Shown here one piece after another: positions 25,609 to 37,275 of a stretch of DNA of 64,000 nucleotides. Numbering within the stretch: position 1 is the first letter of the stretch; each line of letters opens with the position of its first letter. The notes beneath the pieces are model-generated. The model had not been told where the DNA came from, did not search any database, and worked only from the letters and a program-made list of their open reading frames with translations. The translations under genes and the position numbers were made by a program. The stretch lies in contig NC_079235.1 of the NCBI RefSeq assembly GCF_028502605.1, positions 2,852,001 through 2,916,000 of the forward strand, written 5' to 3'. Origin of the DNA: Trichoderma breve (taxonomy: Eukaryota; Ascomycota; Sordariomycetes; Hypocreales; Hypocreaceae).

Positions 25609-28227
25609 TATGGCGGCTGGATATCTCGAAACGAGTACTGAGAGATGAAGCGTTAGATAGCTGATCAATGGATGGGAGATGATTGATATGGCATGTGATA
25701 GGAAGCTTACCTATGTATCTGATGGATATGGGAGCAGAGCTCACGTGGTCAAGGTATGATATACCAGAGAAGAAGAAATGTAGAGAGGCACGGGGCAAGG
25801 CAGGAGCTGAGGAGGGGCTGGACGAGACTGCCTCTTTATAGCTGAGCGGCAGTCGAGGAGAGCGTAGTGGTGGGGTGACCGAGCCCGATGTAAGACGAGG
25901 CAAGTGCAGGAGAAGCGAATTCATGCGTCAATGGCCGAACAAAGCTTGCTGTATGGTTGAGATGGCGGGAGCGTACATGGACCCTCCCTCCTTCCCCTCC
26001 TCCCTCCTGCCTCCAGCCTCAACGATTTGCTTGTGCTTGCCCTACATGATTATTACCATGACTATTAGCTTAGTAGGGATCTGAACTCGGCAACTAGACG
26101 CCTAGATTGGCAATTGCCAGCGAGGTAGCAACTACCGGTGCTATCTGCTGCTGTTTACTACTACTATTGCGCCCGGCCTTCCTACAGGACTTGCGTGCCT
26201 GACCTAGTTAATTCCATTCCTTGCCCACTTCATGGCCTCCCAAAATTACCTACGTCAGTGCCTGCCCATCGCGGGGCAATGGATAACAAGCGTTGCAGGT
26301 ACCCAATCCTGCTAACACACGCATACGAGGTACATCGCTTGCGGTGGAAGCAAGAGCCGGCTCCATCCTTCCCCGCTGGGATTGCCCGAAGTGGACCGCT
26401 TCCTAGCCAATAACAGGGCCCCGAAAAGAAAGCCGGAGCGGTTCACTTGTCCCGGAGCGGAGCACGGGCCTCTGGAGCTGTGCGAACCACCTGAACCTCT
26501 CAAGGTCCTTTCGAGGCCAGACACGGCGTCACTAACTGTGTTTGTGCCCTGGCCCGTCAAGAGAGGCTGCGCCGATATCAAATTCCACTTCCCTGCTTTC
26601 ACCCAGCAATTTATCCTTTAGCCCTTGAAGGCCGTATTAAATGTTGACAGCTCAATGTCTCAATGTCTCTGACGTCTCGTTCCACTATTAGCAGCACACC
26701 TCGCTCGCTTGGTCCTGTTCTTGACCCCCCCGGCTTGAACTCAACCACGCAAGCTGCAGTGCCTGTCTATCATCTAGAATACATGTCTGTTCATTCATGA
26801 GTCAGAGTGATGATGTCGTCCATTATACCAGCTTCTGGAGCGGGGTTTCGGCTTGGTCTTCTCCCGCAACTACCGCAACTGCCGCCTGTTATCACCCCAT
26901 TTCTCTTCCATCTTGGTTATTTCAAATTGGGTCTCCCTGCAGCGGATGGTGGGCACTAACAATGGAACGAATGGCTTCACTCAGCCGGGATGGGATGATG
27001 GCGCGCCTCGCGTCGGTGTCCGAGGGTCTGGACGCGTGGTCACCTGCCCTGTCATTCTCTTAGTGCCTGGGTGGTTACTAACTACAATAATCACAATGCC
27101 ATGGCGGAATTGTTCTAGTTGCTGACTTGATTTACGTTATTAAGGTGATACTCGCTGCATCTAACGACTACGAACCCGGAGTTATTTTACCCGTATGAAC
27201 TGATATCTGGCCACTGGATTTTTCACACCAAACGGCTCTCATGCCCACCCTATGGCCAGTAGTCGTCCAAAAGGGACACCGACCGACAAACATCCTTTCT
27301 ATCATCCGATGAGTTACCGACGGGTTTTCAAGGTCAACTACACTTATGAAGTAAGCAATGACAAAATCCCTCTCTTTATCCCTCTGCCAGTCTAGTTTAC
27401 AGAATAACCTATGTGACACCAAAATCTCATCTGCCGCCAATTTGTGTGAAAACTAGACTTGGTATCTCCGCTCCACCCCATGTAGTCCGAGGTCCGAATA
27501 CCCTTGTTTTATACACGATTTTATCGTATTGAGAACCTCTTGACTGGCATTCCTGGTGTCCACTTCTTTGTACTCTCTTCACACCCTCTTTTCTATGCGT
27601 CTTAAATACTTCTTCTTCCGGTCGGATCCGTTGAGGGTAGCCGTCGTAATCCGAGAGGACTATTGATCATGATATGTGGGTTCTAAAGGCATATGACTTG
27701 CGCCTCAGTAAGGAACTGCCGCATTGCTGGCCATTTACAGGTACTTCTGGATGCCCCGGCTCATGTTTGATCAGATTCGACATATCCATATCAGTACATA
27801 CAATGCGGGTCTCCAAATAAGGCTGATGTGGCGTGCCGCGTGGCAGCGCTGCTGTTAATACGAGACTACGAGCGATTTGATAACCAAACTCGGGATTCAA
27901 AGACCGAGACCAATGTTGAGAATCGAAGCAGGATACTGGTACAGGTATCCCAAGTCTAAAATTAAATGATAGTACTGTTCATATTGCCACCATCCGTATG
28001 ATTGTCTTCTCCAAAAACCTATCGTCCGTCCATTAGATAGGTGAGTATGCTGTTCATTGCACATCTTTCTCCTCCCTGACCCAGGCGTATCGTTGTCCTC
28101 TCAGATACGACGAAACCCGACCGTCGTTGCCATCGTCTTATCATTTGTTGTACAAGATTGCGTTTTGATATTGAAAGGAAAAGTCTCATTGAATTCTCCT
28201 TCATTGATTTTTATAAGGTTTTTGTGT
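25609..28227. other. Intergenic region between catalase and ARL1
   Basis: No supported gene. The right part lies 3' of ARL1, the left part holds the catalase promoter. Short frames at 26382-26621 and 26797-27125 have no protein-like features. A tRNA-like B-box around 26075-26085 was considered and rejected. Confidence 0.6.
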
Positions 28228-29041
28228 CTAGTTGTCTTGGTTGACGGTTTGCTAAAGTAGACGTTTGTTGTTAGTCGTTTCGGTATTCTCCCCCCGAGAT
28301 GCATCGATCGCCAGGAACATAAACTTACCACCAGCCAATCCATGCCCTCGTTCACACCACTGCCGTCGACTGCCGAACAGGCCATGATGCTCCAATTTCG
28401 GTCCCGCAGTTCGCCCAGCTGCAGCGCTTCCGAGATCTCTCCCGCTCCCTTGGCGCCGGGTTGGTCCTGTTTGTTGGCAAACACCAGCAGAGCCGCATCC
28501 TTGAGCTCTTCTTCGTTCAGCATAGCCGATAGCTCCTCTGCTGCGGTTTGTAATCGGTCGATATCGGTCGAGTCGACGACGAAAATAACGGCAGCGGTGT
28601 TGGCATAGTAACACCGCCAGTAGGGCCTGATGCTTGTCTGACCACCCAGATCCTGGAAACATGACTGTTAGCAAGATGTCGACTTTCCACTTTCCTACGC
28701 GTTTCCCGTTGCATATATCCATACCCAAACATTAAAATTGAGGTTCTTGTACGTGACTGATTCCACGTTGAATCCGATCGTTGGTATCGTCGTGACAACT
28801 TCTCCGATCTGATCCCCTCTAAGTCAGCACGTGGTCAAAAAATATGGCAGCTATTGGAATCGTACCTTCAGTCTGTATAAGAGCGTTGTTTTACCAGCAT
28901 TGTCCTGTTGAAACCGACGTATTAGCATCCCGGCATCGAACCCAAGGCAAGCGCACGACGTCATACCAAGCCCAAGATAAGAATTCTGATCTCCTTCTTT
29001 GCAAAGACCAAGTTGGTCAGCCATGACATTCCAGCACCCAT
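28228..29041 (-). CDS. ARL1: ADP-ribosylation-factor-like GTPase Arl1
   Basis: Arl1 is a Golgi-associated small GTPase that recruits GRIP-domain tethers and acts in vesicle traffic. Five exons are predicted: 29041-28967, 28904-28866, 28808-28725, 28652-28329 and 28251-28228. They encode 181 residues, the normal length for Arl1. Every intron lies between codons. Visible motifs are the N-terminal MGAG with a glycine at position 2 for myristoylation, the P-loop GLDNAGKT (about 24-31), switch I around [19 protein letters not shown] (66-71), NKQD and the CSA base-binding element. The C-terminus MDWLVQTVNQDN is characteristic of fungal Arl1. Exon 2 is only 39 bases and the last coding exon only 24, so automated gene calling could easily truncate it. 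Confidence in identity is high; the start is fixed by the family N-terminus. Confidence 0.94.
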
Positions 29042-29955
29042 CTTTTACTATGAAGCTCAAGGTCCTCTGCGGTATGCCGTGTGTTCCGTCGTTGGTAGAT
29101 GTATTGTTTCGCGTTCTACCTCGCGCCCAAGTGGTTTTGACGCAGTTGTTGACGGGACCGGGCTCTCGCGGGACACCAGGAAGAAATGCCAAGAATCAAA
29201 ACAAGAATATGAAAAAGCGAAATAAACCGGCAGAAATAATTTTGATTATATGTCGCGTGTAGATCGCAAAGGTCGTGGCAAAAGGGTTTCGATGTGGAAT
29301 GGAACGTTATTAATTACAAACTGTCCCCTATTCCGGAGTCTCCAACGCCCATCTGCAGCTATCTTGGCAGGCGTTTGTTAGAAGGGCGATTGTCCTTCCG
29401 AACCGCGGCCTCTGGTTGGTCCACGCGCTAGACAAAAACTTAAGGCTAATCTCACGCAGCCTCACATCACTTGACCTATTTCCGCTGCCTTAATTGGGTG
29501 CGGCAGTCCATTGCTGATGAGAGCTTCTATTACTGTATCATAGTCGAAAGAATAGACACGGTATATTGAACACTATGTATAGAAAAAGAAAAATCAAGAG
29601 AATTGAAAGATGAAACTATACCATGATATCAGATCTCTGAATGTTTTTTTCAGACATGGCTCTGCGCCTGTGCTACACTAATGCGCGGAGATCCCGTCCA
29701 GCTTATTTTGTCACCCCCTCATAGCCTTATTAGGTAATGCCCCTCGAGATGCTTCCAGCGATTTAGATTCATCAGCCGCGTTTTCTGCCTGAGGAACAAA
29801 TTTAGCCCGCGCCACACGCCGCACCAGCCACAAACCCACCATTCTCTTCTCCTCTAGGGCTTTACGCCCTCGGGTGCGGGTCGCAAAATCTACTATCATT
29901 CTCAACATCACGAAAATCGTCATCATCACCAGACTCGATACGCAAGGTCAATACG
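29042..29955. promoter_or_regulatory. Divergent promoter region of ARL1 and eL39
   Basis: No gene is supported here. The part next to the ribosomal protein start is pyrimidine-rich on the plus strand and includes AGGGCTTTACGCCCT (29856-29870), a small inverted repeat with AGGGC arms. A 72-codon minus-strand frame at 29711-29929 overlaps this leader and is probably chance. Confidence 0.5.
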
Positions 29956-30485
29956 ATGGCGGTATGCAGCCCCTTCCCGCAGGTTTTATCAAAGAGCCGT
30001 TGTCCCTGAAGAAGTGAATTTCGATTTTGACGCAGCCTCTATTTCGGGTCCCTGCGGTCCAACCAGTTTGCTGGCGTCGAAGGAGAAAAACGCAAAGATG
30101 GGCTCGATTCTGAAGAGGAAGCCAAATCGCTGACGAGCAATGATTCTCTAGAGCCACAAGACATTCCGAACCAAGCAGAAGCTGGCCAAGGCCCAGAAGC
30201 AGAACCGCCCGGTTCCGCAATGGATTCGCCTTCGCACTGGCAACACAATCCGGTGCGTGCAAATTTCCCAGAAACGAAGACACCTCTCGAGAAATTATCC
30301 ATACGATTTCCGATCGCTTCAGCCTCTTTCCCGCACAAACCCATCGCTCTCCTTTCCTACACATGACACCGATGAATTTTTTTCATCACCCAAATCTTCA
30401 CATGCCACAAAGTACTAACTGGTTGTGCCCGTATAGCTACAACGCCAAGAGAAGGCACTGGAGAAAGACTCGCCTGGGCATCTAA
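29956..30485 (+). CDS. RPL39: 60S ribosomal protein eL39
   Basis: This tiny basic protein lines the peptide exit tunnel of the large ribosomal subunit. Predicted exons are 29956-29961, 30152-30252 and 30437-30485, encoding 51 residues, exactly the eukaryotic length. The sequence [18 protein letters not shown], then [19 protein letters not shown] and HWRKTRLGI, is diagnostic for eL39. The first coding exon is only six bases (ATG GCG), followed by a GTATGC donor and an intron with a CTGAC branch site ending in TCTAG. Intron 2 splits an arginine codon. The middle and last exons are certain from homology. The six-base first exon is the best fit in frame and length, but an RNA read would be needed to prove it. 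Because no exon is long, the gene is easily missed. Confidence 0.9.
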
Positions 30486-31378
30486 GCGATTTCGCCCAAT
30501 CACCTGGCATTCCCGACCCTCTTGCACCGACGGTACCGACGTCTGGTTTCTTTGGCATGGTTTCGCGGTGAAATAGTGGCGGATGGCGTAAAAGAAAAAG
30601 ATTTTTTATCGTCTTTACGGCGTGTGGGGGAGGGAGGATGCAGACGCAATGGAATGGGCACGGTTGCCTGATTTCTCGATTCTTGATATTGCTTCATGTC
30701 ACGGTCGGTCATAGGGAAAGGAATGAACCTATTTTGATGTCCATTTTGCTTTTTACCCGAGGATCAAGTTTCCTTTTTCTTTCTAAACATGGTGCTCATG
30801 CCACGACTCCTACTCGCTACGTGAGTGAACGACAAAGCCAATTCACTTCTGTGCCATCAAAAGCTCCAACCTCGACTATTTGCCCCAAGGAATGGTATTT
30901 GGATGTTGGAAAGTGAACAAGATGAGAATTAATGTGTCCGACTTTTCCGATGTGCTGCTTGGATGGAGATAATTACAAAGGATCGTGAACTCAATGCTGC
31001 TGTCATGCCCAACTCGTTTCTTCAGATCTCACCGAGTCCATTTCGTAAATGAGAAGTAAGGTATAAATAAAAGTCACCTAGAATTCAACTCAACGCGGTG
31101 TCTGTAACGTGTCTTTTAATCGTAATGAATAAGCTTCCCCAGCTCATAATAAGTGCTCGATGTTGGTCAATCTACAGCCGAGCCCCGCGAATATGCCCCA
31201 AAACGAGATACCAGTTAAAAAAGCAAAAGAAAAAAAAGGAACCCGATAGCCCTATCATTTAAGTCCCATCAACGCCGTAGGTTACTCTATAAAACAGCCC
31301 TGGAAGGAACCAGGTTCACGCTGCTGCTCTCCACTGAACAAGAGGAAGAGTTAAGAGACACCCATAGTAGACCATTAT
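30486..31378. other. Convergent 3' region of RPL39 and SKP1
   Basis: The stretch holds the 3' ends of two genes pointing toward each other. I see no additional gene; the open frame at 30638-30916 is short and not protein-like. Confidence 0.6.
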
Positions 31379-32082
31379 TTATCGGTCCTCGGCCCATTCG
31401 TTCTCACGGCGAATTTGCTCCTCCTCCTCGGCTGAGAAATCGTTTGTGATGTTGAAAGTCTTGCGGATCTCTTCGGGGGACTTGCCCTTGATCATGTTTG
31501 CCACGGTCTTACAGCCCACATCCAAGAGCGGCTTAATGTCAAGGAAGTTTGAGGCCTAGATTCACGGTTAGTTGGGAGCCCAGATGTTCATCCGTAAAGA
31601 AGGCGCGACATACCAAGATGATCTCGAAAAGCATTTCCTGGTCAACCTGCATAAACTTCTGGTCCCACTCCTCGATATCAGTGGTCTTCTTGCGGGCATC
31701 CGACTCGTCATCGGGAGCGGCGACGGGGTCGTTGCGGTGGTGCTCGCACCACTCGACGACCTTTCGCAGCACTGCCTCGTTCACCTGCCGCGTCTCTGTC
31801 AGTAATATTCCAGGGCGATCCAATGTGCAAGGATTCAAACTTACGTTGGGGATGGGAATTGGGTTCTCAGGGCTGACGTCGGCACCGCCCAAATCCTCCA
31901 ACATGTTCTTCAAGAGCATGGATCGCTCAACGACGGCGCGGTCTAGCACCAAGAGTCAATCACAGAGAAACATAGGAAATAGATAGAATGTCCAGAATGA
32001 GGCGAATCATACCGACTTCCATGGTCGCGTTGTCGTTGGAGACCAACCAGATCTTCTGGGACGCAGGCTTTGCTTCCGCCAT
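31379..32082 (-). CDS. SKP1: SCF ubiquitin ligase adaptor Skp1
   Basis: Skp1 links cullin to F-box proteins in SCF E3 ligases and also acts in kinetochore and V-ATPase-assembly complexes in yeast. Four exons are predicted, 32082-32013, 31942-31845, 31784-31614 and 31555-31379, for 171 residues. The N-terminal BTB/POZ-like fold is seen from IWLVSNDN through the [15 protein letters not shown] segment. The middle has the acidic linker and the [11 protein letters not shown] helix. The C-terminal Skp1 domain includes [29 protein letters not shown] and the ending [15 protein letters not shown], which contacts F-box proteins. The start is set by the family N-terminus [10 protein letters not shown]; the frame remains open upstream, but that part is not conserved in type. 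The exon 2 to 3 intron is 60 bases. Confidence 0.95.
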
Positions 32083-33888
32083 TGTGATGATGGGACGATG
32101 ATGCTTTGATTGAGTAGAAGCTTGTCGGCTAGGCGGAACAATATTAGAGATCGATGCGGAAAGCTTGCACGGGAGGCGGTAAGCTTGTAGCTGAGGTTGT
32201 TGATGCGGGTGTTTTGGGAGAGCGGCAGGAAAGCAGGGAGAAGAAAGGTTGATATACGCTGAATCCTGACTCCTAGGCACGGATCCGAGTGGCAGGCAAT
32301 CGCTTCTAGAGTTCTGCGGGGTTCTGCTGGCAAAAAAGGGTACGTACCGATTACTGCGTGTTGGCTGATGAAAGAGCGTGCCACCAAAGCTTCAATTGGG
32401 CAGGGCTTTGGGTGCGGTGGCGTTTGGAAGGGCGGCTTGAGTTTCCGAAATTGTCGATGTGAAAGAGCAAAAGCAAAAGAGAAATATGTGCAGTTAAGGA
32501 GCTGAGCTTTATTCTTTGCCTTTGTATATATAATGTTATGATAGATATTTTTAGAAAGCTTTTTTTCAGCCACCAGCTTTTTACTCGGGGTATACTTGGT
32601 GTTCACTGGTGCCTGCGCTCGGCACCTCTAGTACATCAAGGTACCAGGCAACACTTCCAAGGTTCCGAATTCTTTCATCAAAATCTCAAGGGGACCACCT
32701 GAAATGTATACTACATTGAACTTGCCTTTCTTTTGATCCTCCGTGGTGCAAAAAAGTTATCTTTGTCCACATTGAATAAAACAATATGGAGGCTGATATG
32801 TACCTGTCTTTCAACCGAAGAACAATTCACAGCATCGCCTTCCGTTAAGTATTCCATCATGCCCAGACCACTTTGGGAGGCAAAGGAAGACAGCTCTTCA
32901 TTCATTTGCTTTTCATGTTTCTCTTTATCAGTCACCCTTTGTAATGTATTGTGCAAGGAAAATGCCCGTGTCATGGTTTACTATCCCCACCAGAGTCACC
33001 TACGAACCCTAACCTCCATCATGAAAGTCGTTAGGTAGGTAGGCACAAGCCTCACGCTGGTCGAGTATGAGCAACTCCCGGCGTGACTAAGTTTCCATCC
33101 ACCGGCGCTAAAGAAGGCTGCAAAGCGCCCTTACAAGTGCCGTGCGTCTGTTGTCTTTTCACGTGATTGCGATGGTGGTGAGCATGGAAAAAAGAAAAGA
33201 GAGAGAGAGACAGAAAGAGAGACAGAGATTGTTCTTTCATGCTGCGCTTTGACGCATTGACGGCCATTAATACCGCTGAAACACTTTAGGTGGCCCGTCG
33301 CCTTTGTTCACTGGCCAAAAGCCGTGATTACGAAAGCAGCATTGCCGGCTTAGGGAAGGAAAAATGAGGTCATGCCCCTTATTCTCATGTCAAGGCACAC
33401 ACACCCTTCAGGTCTCAGCCAGCAGGTCATCAGCCTCGTCTGACCACCTGTTCCATTTTAGCAGCATTTCTCAACAGCCCTCTGGCGCGTCTTAGACTCT
33501 CCACGCGTTTGGCAAAGTTGCTTCACTTCTTGGTTCCTTCTTTCGACAACCTACGCCCTTTTTTTTCTTCGCTGTTTATAGAGCTCGCAGCATAGCTTTT
33601 TTTGTCTTGTCGCTTTGCGTTTGGAGCCTCGTCTGCAGCCTCCCTTCTTTGTCCCTATCACGCCTAGAAGATTCTAATCAACTTTCTCCTATTGTTATGG
33701 TACTACCACACCACTCGTAATTCTCAGCTATCAACGGGTTTTCTTCTTTCTTCTTCTCAGCCAGTCTGCTAGCAAGCGCGCACCACAGCTTTCCCGATTT
33801 GCTCATGTCTTTTTTCTCGCCATCGGCCTTTTCTTTCGCTCATGCTTGCTCCACCAACACCTTCTTCTAAGCAGTCAGCCAGAATAAG
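32083..33888. promoter_or_regulatory. Divergent promoter region of SKP1 and SMP3
   Basis: No supported gene in 1.8 kb. A GA-rich tract lies near 33188-33230, and T-rich or CT-rich tracts precede SMP3. Unlike the phosphodiesterase leader, the last 600 bases before SMP3 contain several ATGs. Confidence 0.5.
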
Positions 33889-35771
33889 ATGTGGCGGCGC
33901 ACTCATCTTCTCCTAGTTCTCATCAGACTCTATTTTGCTCTGTCCCCCAGTTATCTTCACCCTGATGAGAACTTTCAAGGGCCGGAAGTGATTGCTGGTA
34001 CGTATCCGGGCGTCGTGTAATATTTCAGCACCTTTTAAGGAAGCCTCGGGTTTTGGAGCCCATGCAGCCAGTTAGATCATATCCAGAGGGATTTATTACG
34101 GGCTTCTGATTTACTCAAAACTGAGCTTCTTATGTAACTATTCTCAGTGGCTAATCGAATATCTGCTGTATACAGGCCAGATCTTTAGTTACCCTGTCCG
34201 GCATACATGGGAATTCACTAGCGAGACCCCCATTCGGAGTGTCTTTCCGCTATGGCCTGTCTATGGCCTGCCCATGCTTTTGCTCCGCTGGCTTTGGATT
34301 GGTAACGGGCAAGATGGCGATGTTCCCCCTATCGCCGTCTTCTGGACGTTGAGGTGTCTCATGTTTCTGTTAAGCTTTGTGCTGGAAGATTGGGCTCTTG
34401 ACGAGCAAATCGCTTCAATTCGCGATCGCCGCATTGCTGTTCTTCTCGTGGCGTCGTCCTATGTCACCTGGACTTTCCAAACGCATACATTCTCCAACTC
34501 GATTGAGACCTTGGCGGTCTTGTGGAGCTTGGTATTGATACAGCGCATCCTGGCTCCTCATGTAAGCTTCACAGCTGTCTATCCTGCGTATATGTTTATC
34601 CTCTCGATCTCATGCTAACACATCATCGGGAACAGTCCTCGATCTTGTCCTCGGTGGTCCTGGGCATGGTTGTTGTGTTTGGCATCTTCAACCGCGTTAC
34701 TTTCCCAGCTTTTCTAATACTACCTGGACTTACGTTGATACCTCATTTTGCGAAGAAGTGCGTCCCGATTCTATGCATACCTTTTAGACGACAAGTATTA
34801 ACTTATCTAGTCTTTTTTCGTTGGCGGCCCTGGTTTTGGCTGCCCTTACTACTGCTTTAATTGCCATTGTCATCGATACCGCTTTTTACGCTCCAGGTCC
34901 TATTAGTTGGTCCGATCTCATCGCCAACCCGGTCATCACTCCTCTAAACAACCTGATATATAATTCGAATCCTGAAAACCTTGCTCTTCATGGCCTACAT
35001 CCCTGGTACCAACATCTCCTCGGAAACTTACCGCAGCTCATTGGGCCTGCAGTCGCGTTAGTGTTCTTGCAACTTCGTGTATCCCTGAGGAATGTATCCC
35101 TGGAGAATGTAAACCTGAGGGTGTGGTCAGCTGTTTCCGGAATTGTCATACTGTCTTTCATTAAACATCAAGAAGCGCGGTTTCTTCTTCCAGCTGTACC
35201 ACTCATCCTATCATCTGTGCGGTTGCCGGGAAGTCGAACTCTTCGTCGAACGTGGACTGCGATTTGGGTGATATTCAATATCTTCTTTGGTGTGCTTATG
35301 GGGACATATCATCAGGGCGGTATTGTCCCTGGGCAAGTATTCATGAGCAAACAACCCGACGCCACAAATGCCATATGGTGGAAAACATACCCTCCTCCGA
35401 TCTGGCTCCTCAACGGCAAGAATGAGGTTTTGACCACCAAGGATGTCATGGGAATCAAGGGCGAAGTTTTGTTGGAACAGTTGGCCGAGTTGGCTACCTG
35501 TGATACTCCTGCAGACCGACGCAATACGGAGTATTTAAAAGAGAAGAACGGGACTTACTTAATCGCGCCTGCATCAGCCACTTGGCTGGACCCTTATCTT
35601 CCCAACAAGGGGCTAGAAGGATTGCGATTCCGAGAAGTGTGGCGTTACAGGAACCATCTCAACTTGGATGATTTAGATTTTGGAGATGACGGAGTCTGGA
35701 ATACCCTGTCTAGAGTCATTGGTCGTCGAGGGCTTGTTGCCTGGCGAGTTACTAAAAGCTGTGGGTTATAG
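33889..35771 (+). CDS. SMP3: GPI mannosyltransferase 4 (Smp3)
   Basis: Smp3 adds the fourth mannose to the GPI anchor precursor in the ER lumen, using dolichol-phosphate mannose. Exons are 33889-33997, 34176-34561, 34636-34757 and 34811-35771, encoding 525 residues, close to the yeast protein. The N-terminal signature [10 protein letters not shown] at residues 24-33 carries the conserved acidic residues of glycosyltransferase family 22. It is followed by the [12 protein letters not shown] block and several hydrophobic membrane segments. [15 protein letters not shown] is the second family hallmark. The third intron is only 53 bases. The sequence shifts from the usual GC-rich codons to more mixed codons, as expected for a low-abundance membrane enzyme. 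Its 3' end meets that of the uL1 gene within about 300 bases. Confidence 0.93.
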
Positions 35772-36073
35772 AGCTAGCATCCCCGGCATAATCTTATTTA
35801 AAGAAATAATATGAATAAAGTAAAAAGCATTAGATAATCATGTATGACCTTTGAGTGTGCTAGGCTTGATATGAATATTGTCATATCATAGAATCACAAC
35901 ACTCGCAATCATAACTACGATCAAGATTGTACAGTCACCAGGAAATTTCGAAGTAAAAAAAAAAAAAAAAGGCCCTTATTATTGTTTGAGACTTAAACTA
36001 TGGTATCCCACACGGCGTGCATAATTATTATTACTTGACGCCTCAAACAGAGCCAAGAAGTGCCACGACCAGT
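35772..36073. other. Convergent 3' ends of SMP3 and uL1
   Basis: About 300 bases with an A17-type run near 35956-35972. No gene; the two 3' UTRs probably share or overlap this interval. Confidence 0.6.
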
Positions 36074-36905
36074 TTAGTAGAGGCGCTTGGGAGGAGACAT
36101 GGAAGCCTTGATGGTAAGGCTTCCAACGTTCTGCCAGCCCTTCTTCAAGAGAGAGACCAGGTAGTTGATGGCAAGCATGATGTTGCCAACAAGCTGCTCC
36201 TGCTCCATACCGACGTTGCCGACGGCGACACCCATGCAGAGAACCTTCTTGAGCTGGAACTTGATGGTGGACTTGACCTCGTTGATCTTGCCAGTCAGGT
36301 CATCAGCGTGGGAGACGGGAGTAGGGAACTTTCCGGCCTTGGAGAGACCAGGACCCAGGAGACGGGGAATCTGCTTGATGAGAGCTTCGGAAGCAATGAA
36401 GGCATCGTACTTGCGAGCAAGCTTCTTGATGAGCTTCTTGTTCTTGTTCAGCTTCTTCAAGTCATCAGCCGACATGGCGTCAACACCACCGTGCTTGGCA
36501 CGATCGAGATCGTGCTGGTCACCGAGGATGCTACAGAAATTCCGAGTCAGTACTCCAGCATCGATTTTTTTTCGTCGTCGGGAGTGTCGGGGTCATACCA
36601 GATGGCCATGTTGGGGCGGGGGATGGAAGGCAGGCGGATGGTGCCAGAGAAACGCTTGTCACGCTGAGGGTCATAGTTCTTGAGGCCGATCTGGAGCTCG
36701 ACGGTCTCGAGGAAGTTGCGCTTCTTGGTCTCGTTGGAGTACTCAAGGAGCTCTCCGACTTGAGTCCGGACGTTGGCTGTGCGGGCGGTCAGCACGGTGC
36801 AAAAATTGACATCGAGTTGTAGTGAGTCATCTCATCCATCGATGGGGATAGATGAACATGAGCGACTCTCCTAGGTGAAGACATACCGACTGAAATCTTA
36901 GACAT
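36074..36905 (-). CDS. RPL1: 60S ribosomal protein uL1 (L10a)
   Basis: uL1 forms the L1 stalk of the large ribosomal subunit and helps move deacylated tRNA through the E site. Three exons are predicted, 36905-36887, 36776-36599 and 36530-36074, for 217 residues, exactly the family length. The first coding exon is 19 bases (MSKISV). Key blocks are [43 protein letters not shown] across the second intron, [16 protein letters not shown], and the ending [11 protein letters not shown]. Codon use is strongly biased, as expected for a ribosomal gene. A long frame on the opposite strand is a by-product of that bias. It shares a 370-base divergent promoter with the Trm732 gene. Confidence 0.96.
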
Positions 36906-37275
36906 TTTGGCAGTCTCCCAATAGAACAATCGTATCTAATGGTAATCAGGACGTGGGGTTGTTGTTGATGTTTCCGGAATCGAGAAGTATGGGGGCCCTC
37001 GAGGATTTTTATCTAACTCTGGTGGAGCGGGATTTCGCTGTGGGGCTGGTGCGAAAGGGCAAATTTTTCTCACGTGCTCAGCCACGTGCAGCCTCGAAAC
37101 TATCTGTTGACTGAGGATGAAACTTAAACGAGTGACATGATAAAGAAAAGCCGAGGGCGAAAAGGCTAAATCCATGTATTAGAGTGGAATTCTTTGGTGT
37201 CGAGAGCAGCGGCATCTTCTTCGCAAAGTTTGCGTTCATTCGGTGTGACTCAGTGGACAAAAACTTTCGCCTATC
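36906..37275. promoter_or_regulatory. Divergent promoter shared by uL1 and Trm732 genes
   Basis: Only 370 bases separate the two start codons, which face away from each other. The interval has no conserved frame. A shared promoter between a ribosomal protein and a tRNA-modification factor suggests co-regulation, which is inference. Confidence 0.5.

Noticed and set aside
26060..26131. Possible tRNA-like sequence on the minus strand (GAGTTCAGATCCC B-box-like word)
   Set aside because: The T-stem does not pair well, there is no convincing D-arm or acceptor stem, and the A-box is poor.
29711..29929. 72-codon minus-strand frame between ARL1 and RPL39
   Set aside because: It looks somewhat protein-like but overlaps the eL39 promoter and leader, has no recognisable family and no splice or start support.
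32007..32606. 199-codon minus-strand frame over the SKP1 start
   Set aside because: It is in a different frame from Skp1 and has no homology; the Skp1 start is set by its conserved N-terminus.
36017..36667. Plus-strand frame of 216 codons
   Set aside because: Antisense to the uL1 ribosomal protein gene; valine/leucine-rich composition typical of such shadows.
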